A DNA stretch of 36,247 bases, from positions 23,257 to 59,503 of the forward strand of contig DBAZ01000023.1 in the NCBI GenBank assembly GCA_002291945.1. Direction: 5' to 3'. Below are positions 1 to 7,262 of this stretch, piece after piece. Below the pieces are notes generated by a model that ran no database searches, was not told the origin of the DNA, and saw only the letters and a list, made by a program, of their open reading frames with translations. The position numbers were made by a program, and so were the translations under genes. The DNA is from Tepidimonas sp. UBA997. GTDB lineage: Bacteria; Pseudomonadota; Gammaproteobacteria; Burkholderiales; Burkholderiaceae_C. Every line of letters begins with the position of its first letter. Position 1 is the first letter of the stretch.

Positions 1-2
1 CC

Positions 3-317
3 ACCTCGCGCACCGGAGCTCCCTCGGTGCCTGAGTTGCAACTGCCCTCGACCGCCGCCAGCCACCTCAACAACCCCCCGCCCCGCTACCCCCCCTTGAG
101 CCGACGGCTCGGGGAGCAGGGCAAGGTGGTCGTGCGGGTACGCATCGAAGTCGATGGCTCTGCATCCCAAGCCGAAATCAACACCTCCAGCGGCTACACC
201 CGACTGGACGAGGCCGCCTTGCACACCGTTTTGAGTTGGCGCTACCTGCCCGGCACACGCAACGGCGTGCCGCAAGCGATGTGGTTCCACGTTCCCATAC
301 ATTTTGTTCTGGAGTGA
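3..317 (+). CDS. tonB: Energy transducer TonB, C-terminal part (5' end outside window)
   Basis: The reading frame is open from the first bases of the window to a TGA at 315-317, so the gene starts upstream and only its last ~105 codons are visible. The end matches the TonB C-terminal domain: YPPLSRRLGEQGKVVVRV, then a glycine-rich turn, SSGYTRLDEAAL, and a final W-F-VPIHF strand. TonB spans the periplasm and passes proton-motive energy from ExbB-ExbD to outer-membrane receptors for siderophores, haem or cobalamin. The proline-rich spacer and membrane anchor are not in view. A GTG at 27 is in frame but is not a credible start because it would remove the anchor. exbB and exbD follow immediately, which supports the call. 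Confidence 0.9.
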   Translation, partial: TSRTGAPSVPELQLPSTAASHLNNPPPRYPPLSRRLGEQGKVVVRVRIEVDGSASQAEINTSSGYTRLDEAALHTVLSWRYLPGTRNGVPQAMWFHVPIHFVLE

Positions 318-324
318 TGCATCG

Positions 325-1059
325 ATGGATATACCGTTCGGCTTAGGCCACGTGTGGCAACAGGGTGACTGGGTCATCCGCACGGTCGCCGTCATTTTGC
401 TGCTGATGTCGGTGGCAAGCTGGGTGGTCATCGCCCTCAAAACCCTGACTTTGCGGCGGCACCAGGCACAAGCCCGGCAGGTGGAGTCCTTCTGGCACAG
501 TCAGGACTTTGCCGAGGGGTTAAACCAACTCAGTCCAGCCGAAAACAACCCCTTTCATCTGCTGGCCTTGCAAGGGCGTGAGGCCGCCAGCCACATCCTC
601 CACAAGAACGGCGAACCCCATCGGCAACTGCATGACAGTCTGGATGTGAGCGAATGGGTGAGCCGTTCGCTGCGCAACACCATCGACGACGTCACCACCC
701 GTTTGCAATCGGGCATGGTCATCCTCGCGTCGGTGGGTTCCACGGCTCCCTTTGTGGGGCTGTTTGGGACGGTGTGGGGCATCTACCATGCCCTGCTGGG
801 CATAGGCGCCAGTGGCAGCGCCAGCATCGGCCAAGTGGCCGGGCCTATCGGCGAGGCACTGATCATGACGGCGCTCGGGCTGGTGGTGGCCATCCCTGCC
901 GTGCTGGGCTTCAATGCCTTGGTGCGTGGCAACAAATCCTTGTTGCACAAACTCAACCGTTTCGCCCACGACCTGCACGCTTACTTCGTCACCGGCGCTC
1001 GCGTCGGCGTAACCGACCGCGTCAACGCCAGCAACGTGCGCCCGATCAAACACGCTTGA
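325..1059 (+). CDS. exbB: ExbB/TolQ/MotA-family proton channel subunit
   Basis: This 244-residue inner-membrane protein has the ExbB layout: a first membrane helix at about 16-40, a long cytoplasmic segment, and two further helices at about 131-155 and 175-200. The segment SVGSTAPFVGLFGTVWGIYH is the family signature of helix 2. With ExbD it forms the proton channel that drives TonB. I chose the ATG at 325, seven bases after the tonB stop; a TTG at 304 would overlap tonB and has no advantage. It lies between tonB and exbD, so it is ExbB rather than TolQ. Length and motifs are normal for the family. Confidence 0.93.
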   Translation: MDIPFGLGHVWQQGDWVIRTVAVILLLMSVASWVVIALKTLTLRRHQAQARQVESFWHSQDFAEGLNQLSPAENNPFHLLALQGREAASHILHKNGEPHRQLHDSLDVSEWVSRSLRNTIDDVTTRLQSGMVILASVGSTAPFVGLFGTVWGIYHALLGIGASGSASIGQVAGPIGEALIMTALGLVVAIPAVLGFNALVRGNKSLLHKLNRFAHDLHAYFVTGARVGVTDRVNASNVRPIKHA

Positions 1060-1070
1060 GTTACCACATC

Positions 1071-1478
1071 ATGGCTTTTTCCAGCGCCCCAGAAGACGAC
1101 GGCAACCTGATGAGCGAGATCAACATGATCCCGCTGATCGACGTCATGCTCGTCTTGTTGATTGTGTTCATGATCACCGTGCCCGTCATGACGCATACGG
1201 TGCAGGTGCAACTGCCGCAGACCGCCGCCCGTGCAGAGCCAAAGCGGCCCGAGGCGATTCGCCTGACGGTGGCCGCCGACGGCACCATCCACTGGAACCA
1301 GACCCCGATCAGCTCGCTCGAGCTGGCCGACCGGATGCGCCAGGCAGCCCAAGCCGACCCTCAGCCCGACGTGCATGTTGCTGGCGACCGGGCAGCCCGC
1401 TACGAATACGTGGCCCAGGTGCTGGCCACTGCCCAGCGGTCGGGGTTGCGCCAACTGGCGTTTGTGACCGAACCTTGA
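1071..1478 (+). CDS. exbD: ExbD/TolR-family biopolymer transport protein
   Basis: This 135-residue protein begins at the ATG 11 bases after exbB. It has a short cytoplasmic start (SEINMIPLIDVMLVLLIVFM), one membrane helix at about 21-40 carrying the essential aspartate (Asp24, equivalent to Asp25 of E. coli ExbD), and a periplasmic domain with the usual LTVAADGTIHWN and VHVAGDRAARYEYVAQVLA strands. It partners ExbB in using proton flow to energise TonB. The open frame extends back into exbB, but that upstream part is an out-of-frame shadow. The tonB-exbB-exbD order suggests one operon that ends here; the next gene is on the opposite strand. Confidence 0.93.
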   Translation: MAFSSAPEDDGNLMSEINMIPLIDVMLVLLIVFMITVPVMTHTVQVQLPQTAARAEPKRPEAIRLTVAADGTIHWNQTPISSLELADRMRQAAQADPQPDVHVAGDRAARYEYVAQVLATAQRSGLRQLAFVTEP

Positions 1479-1497
1479 ACCGCAGCCCGGCGGGGGA

Positions 1498-1905
1498 TCA
1501 AAGCCCGATGGCAGCGATCCCGGCTTTGGCGATCAACACGTCTTCGTTCGACTTCACGCCACTGACACCCACGGCACCGATGCAGTACCCCTCTTTGAAG
1601 AGGGGAACGCCGCCTTCGAGCATGCCCTGTATGCCCGGCGCACTCAAAAACGAGGTGCGCCCTTGGTTGATCACGTCCTCGTAAATCTTGCTCTCGCGCC
1701 GACCCAGCGCCGCCGTGTGCGCTTTGGCGGGCGCGATGTGGGCAGAAATCGGCGTGGCACCATCGAGTCGCTGCAACCAGAGCAGGTGGCCACCGTCATC
1801 GACGATCGCAATCGTCACCGCCCATTGGTGTTTCAAGGCAAAGGCCTCGGCCGCTGCGGCAATCGCCTTGACATCGGCCAGTTCCAGCACGTACTTGGTT
1901 TTCAT
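1498..1905 (-). CDS. GlcG/HbpS-family haem-binding-like protein
   Basis: This 135-residue protein matches the GlcG/HbpS (haem_degrading) family along its length. Visible hallmarks are AIVDDGGHLLWLQRLDGA near 33-50, the AKAHTA helix, and the C-terminal GGVPLF...YCIGAVGVSG fold core. Family members bind haem or small ligands, or accompany glycolate and other oxidation operons; no specific role can be read here. The ATG at 1905 is preceded by AGGAAAG, a good ribosome-binding site, so the longer frame reaching 1998 is rejected. There is no signal peptide, so it is probably cytoplasmic. It converges on exbD and is divergent from the Bax-inhibitor-like gene, with which it shares an 84-bp promoter region. 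Confidence 0.82.
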   Translation of the reverse strand: MKTKYVLELADVKAIAAAAEAFALKHQWAVTIAIVDDGGHLLWLQRLDGATPISAHIAPAKAHTAALGRRESKIYEDVINQGRTSFLSAPGIQGMLEGGVPLFKEGYCIGAVGVSGVKSNEDVLIAKAGIAAIGL

Positions 1906-1929
1906 GAACTTTCCTAAAAAATCGAGGTC

Positions 1930-1970
1930 ATGCACATCGTAAGCCAATTTGCTTATAGAATTTTGTGCAT
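1930..1970. promoter_or_regulatory. Nested inverted repeats in a divergent promoter region
   Basis: ATGCACA (1930-1936) is mirrored by TGTGCAT (1964-1970). Inside it, TAAGC (1940-1944) is mirrored by GCTTA (1951-1955). A possible -10 (TATAGA, 1954-1959) lies 17 bases after TGCACA. The element sits between the divergent GlcG-like and Bax-inhibitor-like genes. A regulator-binding role is inferred from symmetry and position only. Confidence 0.35.
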
Positions 1971-1989
1971 TCAACGAGGAGTTCGAGCC

Positions 1990-2682
1990 ATGAACCAACC
2001 CAGCCCCAGTTTTGGCCGTTTCGGCACCACGGTGTCGTCACAGCAGCGCAACAAGGTGCTACGCAACACCTATTGGCTGCTGGCGCTCAGCATGGTCCCC
2101 ACCGTGCTGGGGGCTTGGATCGGCGTGGCCACCGGCATCACGGCGTCGCTGTCGGGCGGGTTGGGCCTGATCGTTTTCCTCGCAGGCGCTTTCGGTTTCC
2201 TCTACGCCATCAACAAGACCAAGGACTCCGCAGCCGGCGTGGCAGTCCTGCTGGCCTTCACCTTCTTCATGGGCCTGATGCTGTCGCGCCTGCTGGCCAT
2301 GGTGCTGGGCATGCGCAACGGTTCCGACTTGGTCATGACCGCCTTTGGTGGTACAGCCGTCGTGTTCCTGGTCATGGCCAACCTCTCGACCATCATCAAA
2401 CGCGACCTCGAAGGCTTGGCCAAGTGGCTGTTCGTCGGTGCGCTCGTGATCATGGTGGGTGCCATCATCAACGTGTTTGTCGGCAGCCCCATCGCCATGG
2501 CAGTGATCAGCGTGATGGCGATAGGCGTCTTCAGCGCCTTCTTGCTGGTGGACCTCAAGCGCATCACCGATGGCGGCGAAACCAACTACATCACCGCCAC
2601 CGTGGCGCTTTACCTGAGTCTGTTCAACATCTTCCAGAGCCTGCTGATACTGCTGGGCCTGATGAGCGGCGACCAAGAGTAA
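1990..2682 (+). CDS. Bax inhibitor-1/YccA family membrane protein
   Basis: This 230-residue protein has about seven hydrophobic helices after a hydrophilic start (NQPSPSFGRFGTTVSSQQ). It matches the bacterial Bax-inhibitor-1 (UPF0005) family: the N-terminal LRNTYWLLALSMVPTVLGAW, the central FFMGLMLSRLLAM, and the C-terminal ATVALYLSLFNIFQSLLILL are typical. E. coli YccA of this family modulates FtsH proteolysis, and other members act as pH-sensitive calcium leak channels; neither is demonstrated here. The ATG at 1990 follows GAGGAG at good spacing. A clear intrinsic terminator follows, so it is probably transcribed alone. It is close to the usual family length. Confidence 0.88.
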   Translation: MNQPSPSFGRFGTTVSSQQRNKVLRNTYWLLALSMVPTVLGAWIGVATGITASLSGGLGLIVFLAGAFGFLYAINKTKDSAAGVAVLLAFTFFMGLMLSRLLAMVLGMRNGSDLVMTAFGGTAVVFLVMANLSTIIKRDLEGLAKWLFVGALVIMVGAIINVFVGSPIAMAVISVMAIGVFSAFLLVDLKRITDGGETNYITATVALYLSLFNIFQSLLILLGLMSGDQE

Positions 2683-2708
2683 TCGCCAACGATCCCGTCA
2701 GTGAATTG

Positions 2709-2729
2709 GGGGGCACTTGCCCCCTTTTT
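2709..2729 (+). terminator. Intrinsic terminator after the Bax-inhibitor-like gene
   Basis: GGGGGC (2709-2714), a four-base loop, then GCCCCC (2719-2724), followed by TTTTT (2725-2729). It lies 27 bases after the stop codon at 2682 and upstream of the lipoprotein gene, separating the two units. Confidence 0.75.
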
Positions 2730-2768
2730 CATCGGGACGCTACATCCCGCCACCGTCAGAATTGCAGT

Positions 2769-3140
2769 ATGCGTGCCCGAGCTTTTTCCATCCATGCTGG
2801 CTGGCTGCCTTTGGCTCTGTCGGCCAGCGTGCTCCTGACCGGCTGTGATGCCCTGGGCATTGAAACCCCAGGGATGGCGAACGCCAAAAGAGAAGCAGAA
2901 GGCCGAGCCATCGGAGCAGCTTGTCGGCATGCTGTTCGCAGCATCGAAGACTGTCATGCATCCAACCCTCGCATCTCCCGGTCAGCCATCTTTGATGGCT
3001 GGCGCGAAATGGACGAGTACATGCGAGAAAACGAGGTTGAAGGGATGCCCGCACCGGCGCGTCCTCCCTCACCACCCGCAGTCAGTCCGGGCGAAGAAAT
3101 CGTGACGCCACCACCACCCCCCGGGACACCCACGAGCTGA
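2769..3140 (+). CDS. Small proline-tailed lipoprotein of unknown function
   Basis: This 123-residue protein starts at an ATG after the upstream terminator and has a type II signal peptide: charged MRARAF, a hydrophobic stretch and the lipobox LLTGC with Cys26 as the acylation site. The mature part is mostly helical and carries two further cysteines (Cys52 and Cys62) that could form a periplasmic disulfide, then SRSAIFDGWREMDEYMREN and a tail in which proline dominates (PAPARPPSPP and VTPPPPPGTP). I do not recognise a named family. The ribosome-binding site is weak. It converges on rlmD with only 12 bases between stops. A membrane-anchored envelope protein is the safest description. Confidence 0.68.
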   Translation: MRARAFSIHAGWLPLALSASVLLTGCDALGIETPGMANAKREAEGRAIGAACRHAVRSIEDCHASNPRISRSAIFDGWREMDEYMRENEVEGMPAPARPPSPPAVSPGEEIVTPPPPPGTPTS

Positions 3141-3152
3141 ATCTCTCGTGGG

Positions 3153-4592
3153 TTAGGCTCGCTCAAACACGGCGATACTCTCCACGTGCGCCGTGTGGGG
3201 GAACATATTCACCACACCCGCTGCGACGCAGCGGTAGCCCGCCTGGTGAACGATCAATCCCGCATCGCGGGCCAAGGTGGCCGGGTTGCAGCTGACATAC
3301 ACGATGCGCTGGGGCGGGTGCCAGGTGCCTGCGCCATTCATCCTGCCCGTCAGTGAGGATTGATGTAGATCTGCCAGCGCCTTGACTAGGGCAAAGGCAC
3401 CCTCTCGTGGAGGATCCACCAGCCATTTGTCTGCGTGCTGCTGAGCCACCAGTATTTCAGGGGTCAACTCAAACAGGTTGCGTGCCACAAACTGCGTAGG
3501 CGCGAGCGAGCCGTTTGCTGACTCGTGCCGAGCCAGGTTATCACGGGAGCGAGTCACCAGCGGCTCACTGCCTTCGATTCCCAGCACCTCTCGCGCCTGT
3601 GTGGCCAAAGGCAACGTGAAATTGCCCAATCCGCAGAACCAGTCAATCACGCGCTCATGAGGGCGCACGTCCAGCAGGCGCAAGGCCCGGCTGACCAGTA
3701 CCTGGTTGATGTACGGGTTGACCTGCGTGAAGTCGGTCGGCTTGAAAGGCATCCGGATGCCAAACTCAGGCAAGGTATAGGCCAGTTCTGGTTGCGCGGC
3801 AGACGGATCGAGCAGATGCACTGTGTCGGGCCCCTTGGGCTGCAGCCACCATTGAATCCAGTGACCGTCCACGGAGTGGCGGGCCGCAAACGCACGCAGC
3901 CGATCGAGATCGCGATCACTCAAGGGATCGAGGTGCCGCAACACCAATGCGGTCACGTCATCCCCCACAGCGAGCTCGATTTGCGGGCAGGTTTCACGCG
4001 CCTGAAGACTGCCGATCAGGCAGCGCAAGGGGAGCAGCAAACGATCGACATGCGCGGGCAGAACATGACATTCGCCCATGTCGGCAACGTAGCGGCTCTT
4101 GCGCTCATGAAAGCCGATCAGGACCTCCCCTTTTTTGTGCACGTACCGCACCGACAGGCGGGCACGGTGACGGTAGCCCCAGGCCGGTCCGGCAATTGGG
4201 CGCACAACGGTTTGCGGGCGGACTTTGGCCAGGTGCCAGAGGTTGTCCTCCAGGACACGCTGCTTCATGGCCACCTGCGCCGAGGGATCGAGATGCTGCA
4301 TCTTGCAGCCACCACACGCCCCCGCATGCAGACCAAAATGAGGACAGCGGGGGGCTACCCGTAGGGGTGAAGCCTGGTGAATGTCGGTGAGGGTGGCCTG
4401 TTCCCACTGATTCTTGCGTCGGTGCGTCTGGGCCGACACCCATTCGGTCGGCAGCGCCCCGTCGATGAACACCACTTTGCCGTCAGGGCGCCGAGCAACG
4501 CCCTGGGCATCGAGGTCCATCGAAGTCACTTCGAGCCAGTCACCCGGCCGGGCGCACTCAGTCGCCCCAGTAGTCATCCGAGGCACCGACAT
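3153..4592 (-). CDS. rlmD: 23S rRNA (uracil(1939)-C(5))-methyltransferase RlmD
   Basis: This 479-residue enzyme methylates U1939 of 23S rRNA using S-adenosylmethionine. It starts with a TRAM-like RNA-binding domain (about 14-72), followed by the iron-sulfur motif with Cys83, Cys93 and Cys96 (CPHFGLHAGACGGCKMQ) and a later cysteine in MGECHVL. The C-terminal methyltransferase domain shows the SAM loop DWFCGLGNFTLPLA, the LVDPPREG motif, the nucleophile Cys435 in YVSCNPATLARD and the general base Glu471 in HVESIAVFER. All key residues are present and the length is somewhat above the E. coli enzyme. Its ATG overlaps the nlpD stop by one base (TGATG), so translation is probably coupled as the last gene of surE-pcm-nlpD-rlmD. 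Confidence 0.93.
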   Translation of the reverse strand: MSVPRMTTGATECARPGDWLEVTSMDLDAQGVARRPDGKVVFIDGALPTEWVSAQTHRRKNQWEQATLTDIHQASPLRVAPRCPHFGLHAGACGGCKMQHLDPSAQVAMKQRVLEDNLWHLAKVRPQTVVRPIAGPAWGYRHRARLSVRYVHKKGEVLIGFHERKSRYVADMGECHVLPAHVDRLLLPLRCLIGSLQARETCPQIELAVGDDVTALVLRHLDPLSDRDLDRLRAFAARHSVDGHWIQWWLQPKGPDTVHLLDPSAAQPELAYTLPEFGIRMPFKPTDFTQVNPYINQVLVSRALRLLDVRPHERVIDWFCGLGNFTLPLATQAREVLGIEGSEPLVTRSRDNLARHESANGSLAPTQFVARNLFELTPEILVAQQHADKWLVDPPREGAFALVKALADLHQSSLTGRMNGAGTWHPPQRIVYVSCNPATLARDAGLIVHQAGYRCVAAGVVNMFPHTAHVESIAVFERA

Positions 4593-5485
4593 CAGCGCGC
4601 CGGCAAATGGTTCATCGGGTCTACCGGACGACCTTGTCGGCGAACCTCGAAATGCAGCTTGACCCGATCAGCATCGCTGCTGCCCATCTGGGCAATCGGC
4701 TGCCCCTGACGCACGGTCTGATCTTCACGCACCAGCAAGGCCTGATTGTGGGCATAGGCCGTGAGGAAGGTGTTGTTATGCTTCAGGATGATCAGATTTC
4801 CGTAGCCACGCAGTCCCGCACCGGCATAGACCACGCGACCGTCTGCAGCAGCGAGGACCGGATCGCCCGCACGCCCGCCAATGCCGACCCCCCGATTGCG
4901 CACTTCATCGAAGGGCGCAATCACTGGACCATTCGCTGGCCAGATAAACTGAACATTTTCGTTCGCAGCGACGGGGGGGGCTGTCGGGGCGGGTGTCGTG
5001 GTAGGTGTGGGAGACGCCGTCGGGGCTGGGGCGGCAGAGGTATCAGTCAACGGTCGGCTGGGTGCACGCGAGGCGGCGATGGGCTGGGTTGCCGTTCCCT
5101 GAGCCATGTCAGGCTCGCTGGCAGGGCTGGCGGCAACGGGCTCAGGCGGCGCAACGCGCAGCACCTGCCCGACTTCAATGCGGTCCGGATTGACCAATCC
5201 ATTCCATGCCTGGATATCGCGCCAGCTCTGGCCGGTTTCGAGCCCGATGCGGATCAGGGTGTCGCCAGGGCGAACGGTGTAGAAGCCCGGGCGACCGGCG
5301 TTTTCGGCACCGGGTGGCAGGGGCTGGGTCGTTGCCGAAGAAGCCGGTACCGCCGAACGATCCATCACGGGCGCCCTCTGGGCTGGCTGCCGAGGCGCTG
5401 CACAGCCGACCAGCATAGCCACCGACACGATGGCTGGAAGCACCCAACCCTGACTCAGCCTTGAAAGGGCTCGATTTTCATTCAT
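4592..5485 (-). CDS. nlpD: NlpD-type lipoprotein: LysM plus degenerate M23 domain (amidase activator)
   Basis: This 297-residue lipoprotein has a signal peptide ending in the lipobox LVGC (Cys28), a LysM peptidoglycan-binding domain at about 68-111 (YTVRPGDTLIRIG...NPDRIEVGQ), a low-complexity Ala/Pro/Thr linker at about 112-175 and an M23-like domain at about 181-292. The metal site is degenerate: where active M23 enzymes have H-x3-D, this one reads NRGVGIGG, as in E. coli NlpD (NKGIDIAG). It is therefore expected not to cut peptidoglycan itself but to activate an amidase such as AmiC at the septum. I chose the ATG at 5485, which gives a clean signal peptide. It follows pcm by 47 bases. Confidence 0.9.
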   Translation of the reverse strand: MNENRALSRLSQGWVLPAIVSVAMLVGCAAPRQPAQRAPVMDRSAVPASSATTQPLPPGAENAGRPGFYTVRPGDTLIRIGLETGQSWRDIQAWNGLVNPDRIEVGQVLRVAPPEPVAASPASEPDMAQGTATQPIAASRAPSRPLTDTSAAPAPTASPTPTTTPAPTAPPVAANENVQFIWPANGPVIAPFDEVRNRGVGIGGRAGDPVLAAADGRVVYAGAGLRGYGNLIILKHNNTFLTAYAHNQALLVREDQTVRQGQPIAQMGSSDADRVKLHFEVRRQGRPVDPMNHLPAR

Positions 5486-5532
5486 GCAGTACCTCACGGG
5501 AATCAAAGAGCCCGGCACACCCCCCCGGATGG

Positions 5533-6324
5533 TCAGGCCACCCCTGATTTTAGGGGAACAAAACAGACCGCCTCAAGGATTTGACGAGCGAATCCGGTCG
5601 GCGTACGCTCCACCACCACCAGACTTTGCTGGCCAGGAGCAAGTTCAGCCGGGGCCACGAGACGGCCCCCGACAGCCAGTTGCTCCAGCCAGGTACGGGG
5701 CAGATCCAGCCCACCCGCTGCTGCCACGATCCCAGCATACGGGGCACCTGCCGGAAAACCCTGCATGCCATCGCCCAGAATCAGGTGCACATTCGGAATG
5801 CGCAGCGGGCGAAGGTTTTCCCGGGCTTTTTCATGCAGCCCCTTGAGTCGCTCCATGCTGTACACCTCTTGGGCAACATGGCTCAGTAGCGCCGCCTGGT
5901 AACCGCATCCCGTTCCGATGTCGAGCACCCGACCCATAGGTTTGTCGTGCCCCAAGCACAGCAGTTCCAGCATGCGCGCCACGACGCTGGGTTTGGAGAT
6001 GGTCTGCCCGAGACCAATGGGCAGGCTCGTGTCCTCGTAGGCCTGGGCAATCAGCGCCGAATCGACGAACCGATGCCGTTCAATCCGAGAAAACGCCTGC
6101 ACCACAAGTGGGTGACGCAAGCCCTGTTCGACCAGTTTGTGGACCATCGCCATCCGTACAGCCTGTGAATCCAGGCCCGCACCGGTGGGCACCGTCGGGA
6201 TGGCAGCCCCCCTTCCGGGACTCGGTCGTGACGCACCCGAAGGGGACGAAGCCCTAGCCTGCCGTGAAATCCATCCGGGCAACTGGGCTGGGAAACCCGG
6301 TCTGGGCGCTGAGGGTCGGCTCAC
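5533..6324 (-). CDS. pcm: Protein-L-isoaspartate O-methyltransferase
   Basis: This 263-residue enzyme methylates isoaspartyl residues in aged proteins so that they can be repaired. The SAM-binding motif VLDIGTGCGYQAALL is at about 133-147, preceded by GLGQTISKPSVVARMLELL and followed by MERLKGLHEKARENL and ILGDGMQGF. I place the start at a GTG at 6324 because it overlaps the surE stop in the four-base GTGA arrangement typical of coupled genes. An ATG at 6411 would overlap surE by 91 bases and add a low-quality extension. Even from the GTG there is a poorly conserved Ala/Pro/Ser-rich N-terminal stretch of about 50 residues before the catalytic domain, longer than in E. coli Pcm. Confidence 0.88.
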   Translation of the reverse strand: MSRPSAPRPGFPAQLPGWISRQARASSPSGASRPSPGRGAAIPTVPTGAGLDSQAVRMAMVHKLVEQGLRHPLVVQAFSRIERHRFVDSALIAQAYEDTSLPIGLGQTISKPSVVARMLELLCLGHDKPMGRVLDIGTGCGYQAALLSHVAQEVYSMERLKGLHEKARENLRPLRIPNVHLILGDGMQGFPAGAPYAGIVAAAGGLDLPRTWLEQLAVGGRLVAPAELAPGQQSLVVVERTPTGFARQILEAVCFVPLKSGVA

Positions 6325-7160
6325 CGCGACTGTGGCTCCTGGGTCTGACTCAGTAGCCAGGGTTGTGTCGAAGTCTGCCGCTGGGTCATCTGAGCCGCAG
6401 TCTGCCCCCAATAGGCCAGCCGTGAATGGTCGGTCAGGTCGATCTGCAAAGGCGTAATCGTTACATGGCCCAGCGTGGTGGCATGGAAATCGGTGCCCTC
6501 GGCATCGTCCTTGGCTGGGCCAGCCGCACCGATCCAGTACATGGTTTCACCACGCGGATTGACCTGGGTGATGACACGCTCGGCAGCATGGCGACGCCCC
6601 AGTCGTGCCACCTTGAACCCCTGCATGTCAGCCAGCGGAACGCAAGGCATATTGACGTTGAGCAACCAGGGCTCGTGGTGCCCCCCGTCCGCGGCCTGGC
6701 GATGCGCCTGGATGGACGGTGCCAGAAATTGCACCAGTTCACGCGCTTTGGCGGCCGCCGCATCCAGGTGGCGCCAGCCTTTTTCGGTTTGGGAAAACGC
6801 AATCGCTGGCACCCCAAACAGGTAGCCTTCCATGGCCGCGCCCACGGTGCCGGAGTAAATGGTGTCGTCGCCCATGTTGGCACCGTTGTTGATGCCCGAG
6901 ACCACCAGGTCAGGGAGGTAACCGAGCAGACCGGTCAGCGCAATGTGAACGCAGTCGGCCGGGGTGCCATTGACGTACCGGAAACCGTTATGGGCCTTGT
7001 GTACATAGAGCGGGGAATGGAGCGTCAGCGCATTCGATTTGGCGCTGTTGTTGTGCTCCGGTGCCACCACCTCGACCGAGCCCAAGTCTTGCAGTGCCTC
7101 GTACAGCGCCTGAATGCCGGGTGCCTGGTAGCCATCGTCGTTGGACAGAAGAATGTTCAT
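6321..7160 (-). CDS. surE: 5'/3'-nucleotidase SurE
   Basis: This 279-residue metal-dependent nucleoside monophosphate phosphatase starts with the diagnostic MNILLSNDDGYQAPGI, giving the metal ligands Asp8 and Asp9. Ser39 (in NNSAKSNALT) and the asparagine pair 91-92 (VVSGINNGANMGDD) complete the site, and YSGTVGAAMEG follows as expected. It dephosphorylates nucleotides in stationary-phase and stress survival. The core ends near residue 255; the last ~25 residues are Gln/Thr-rich and extra compared with E. coli SurE. It is the first gene of surE-pcm-nlpD-rlmD, and its stop overlaps the pcm GTG start. The next gene upstream is divergent, 102 bp away. Confidence 0.95.
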   Translation of the reverse strand: MNILLSNDDGYQAPGIQALYEALQDLGSVEVVAPEHNNSAKSNALTLHSPLYVHKAHNGFRYVNGTPADCVHIALTGLLGYLPDLVVSGINNGANMGDDTIYSGTVGAAMEGYLFGVPAIAFSQTEKGWRHLDAAAAKARELVQFLAPSIQAHRQAADGGHHEPWLLNVNMPCVPLADMQGFKVARLGRRHAAERVITQVNPRGETMYWIGAAGPAKDDAEGTDFHATTLGHVTITPLQIDLTDHSRLAYWGQTAAQMTQRQTSTQPWLLSQTQEPQSR

Positions 7161-7262
7161 TGTTCTGGATTGTAGGCCGTCACCACAGAGACAAGCGCCG
7201 CTCGCATCAAGCCCGCGTCCTTCCTATGATTCGCTCTGCTGATTCAACAAGGAGACTCTGGT

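Noticed and set aside
4592..5485. NlpD-like protein as an active M23 endopeptidase
   Set aside because: The first metal-binding motif is degenerate (NRGVGIGG), so it is better described as an amidase activator.
6325..6411. Upstream ATG start for pcm at 6411
   Set aside because: It would overlap surE by 91 bases; the GTG at 6324 forms a GTGA overlap with the surE stop and fits operon structure better.
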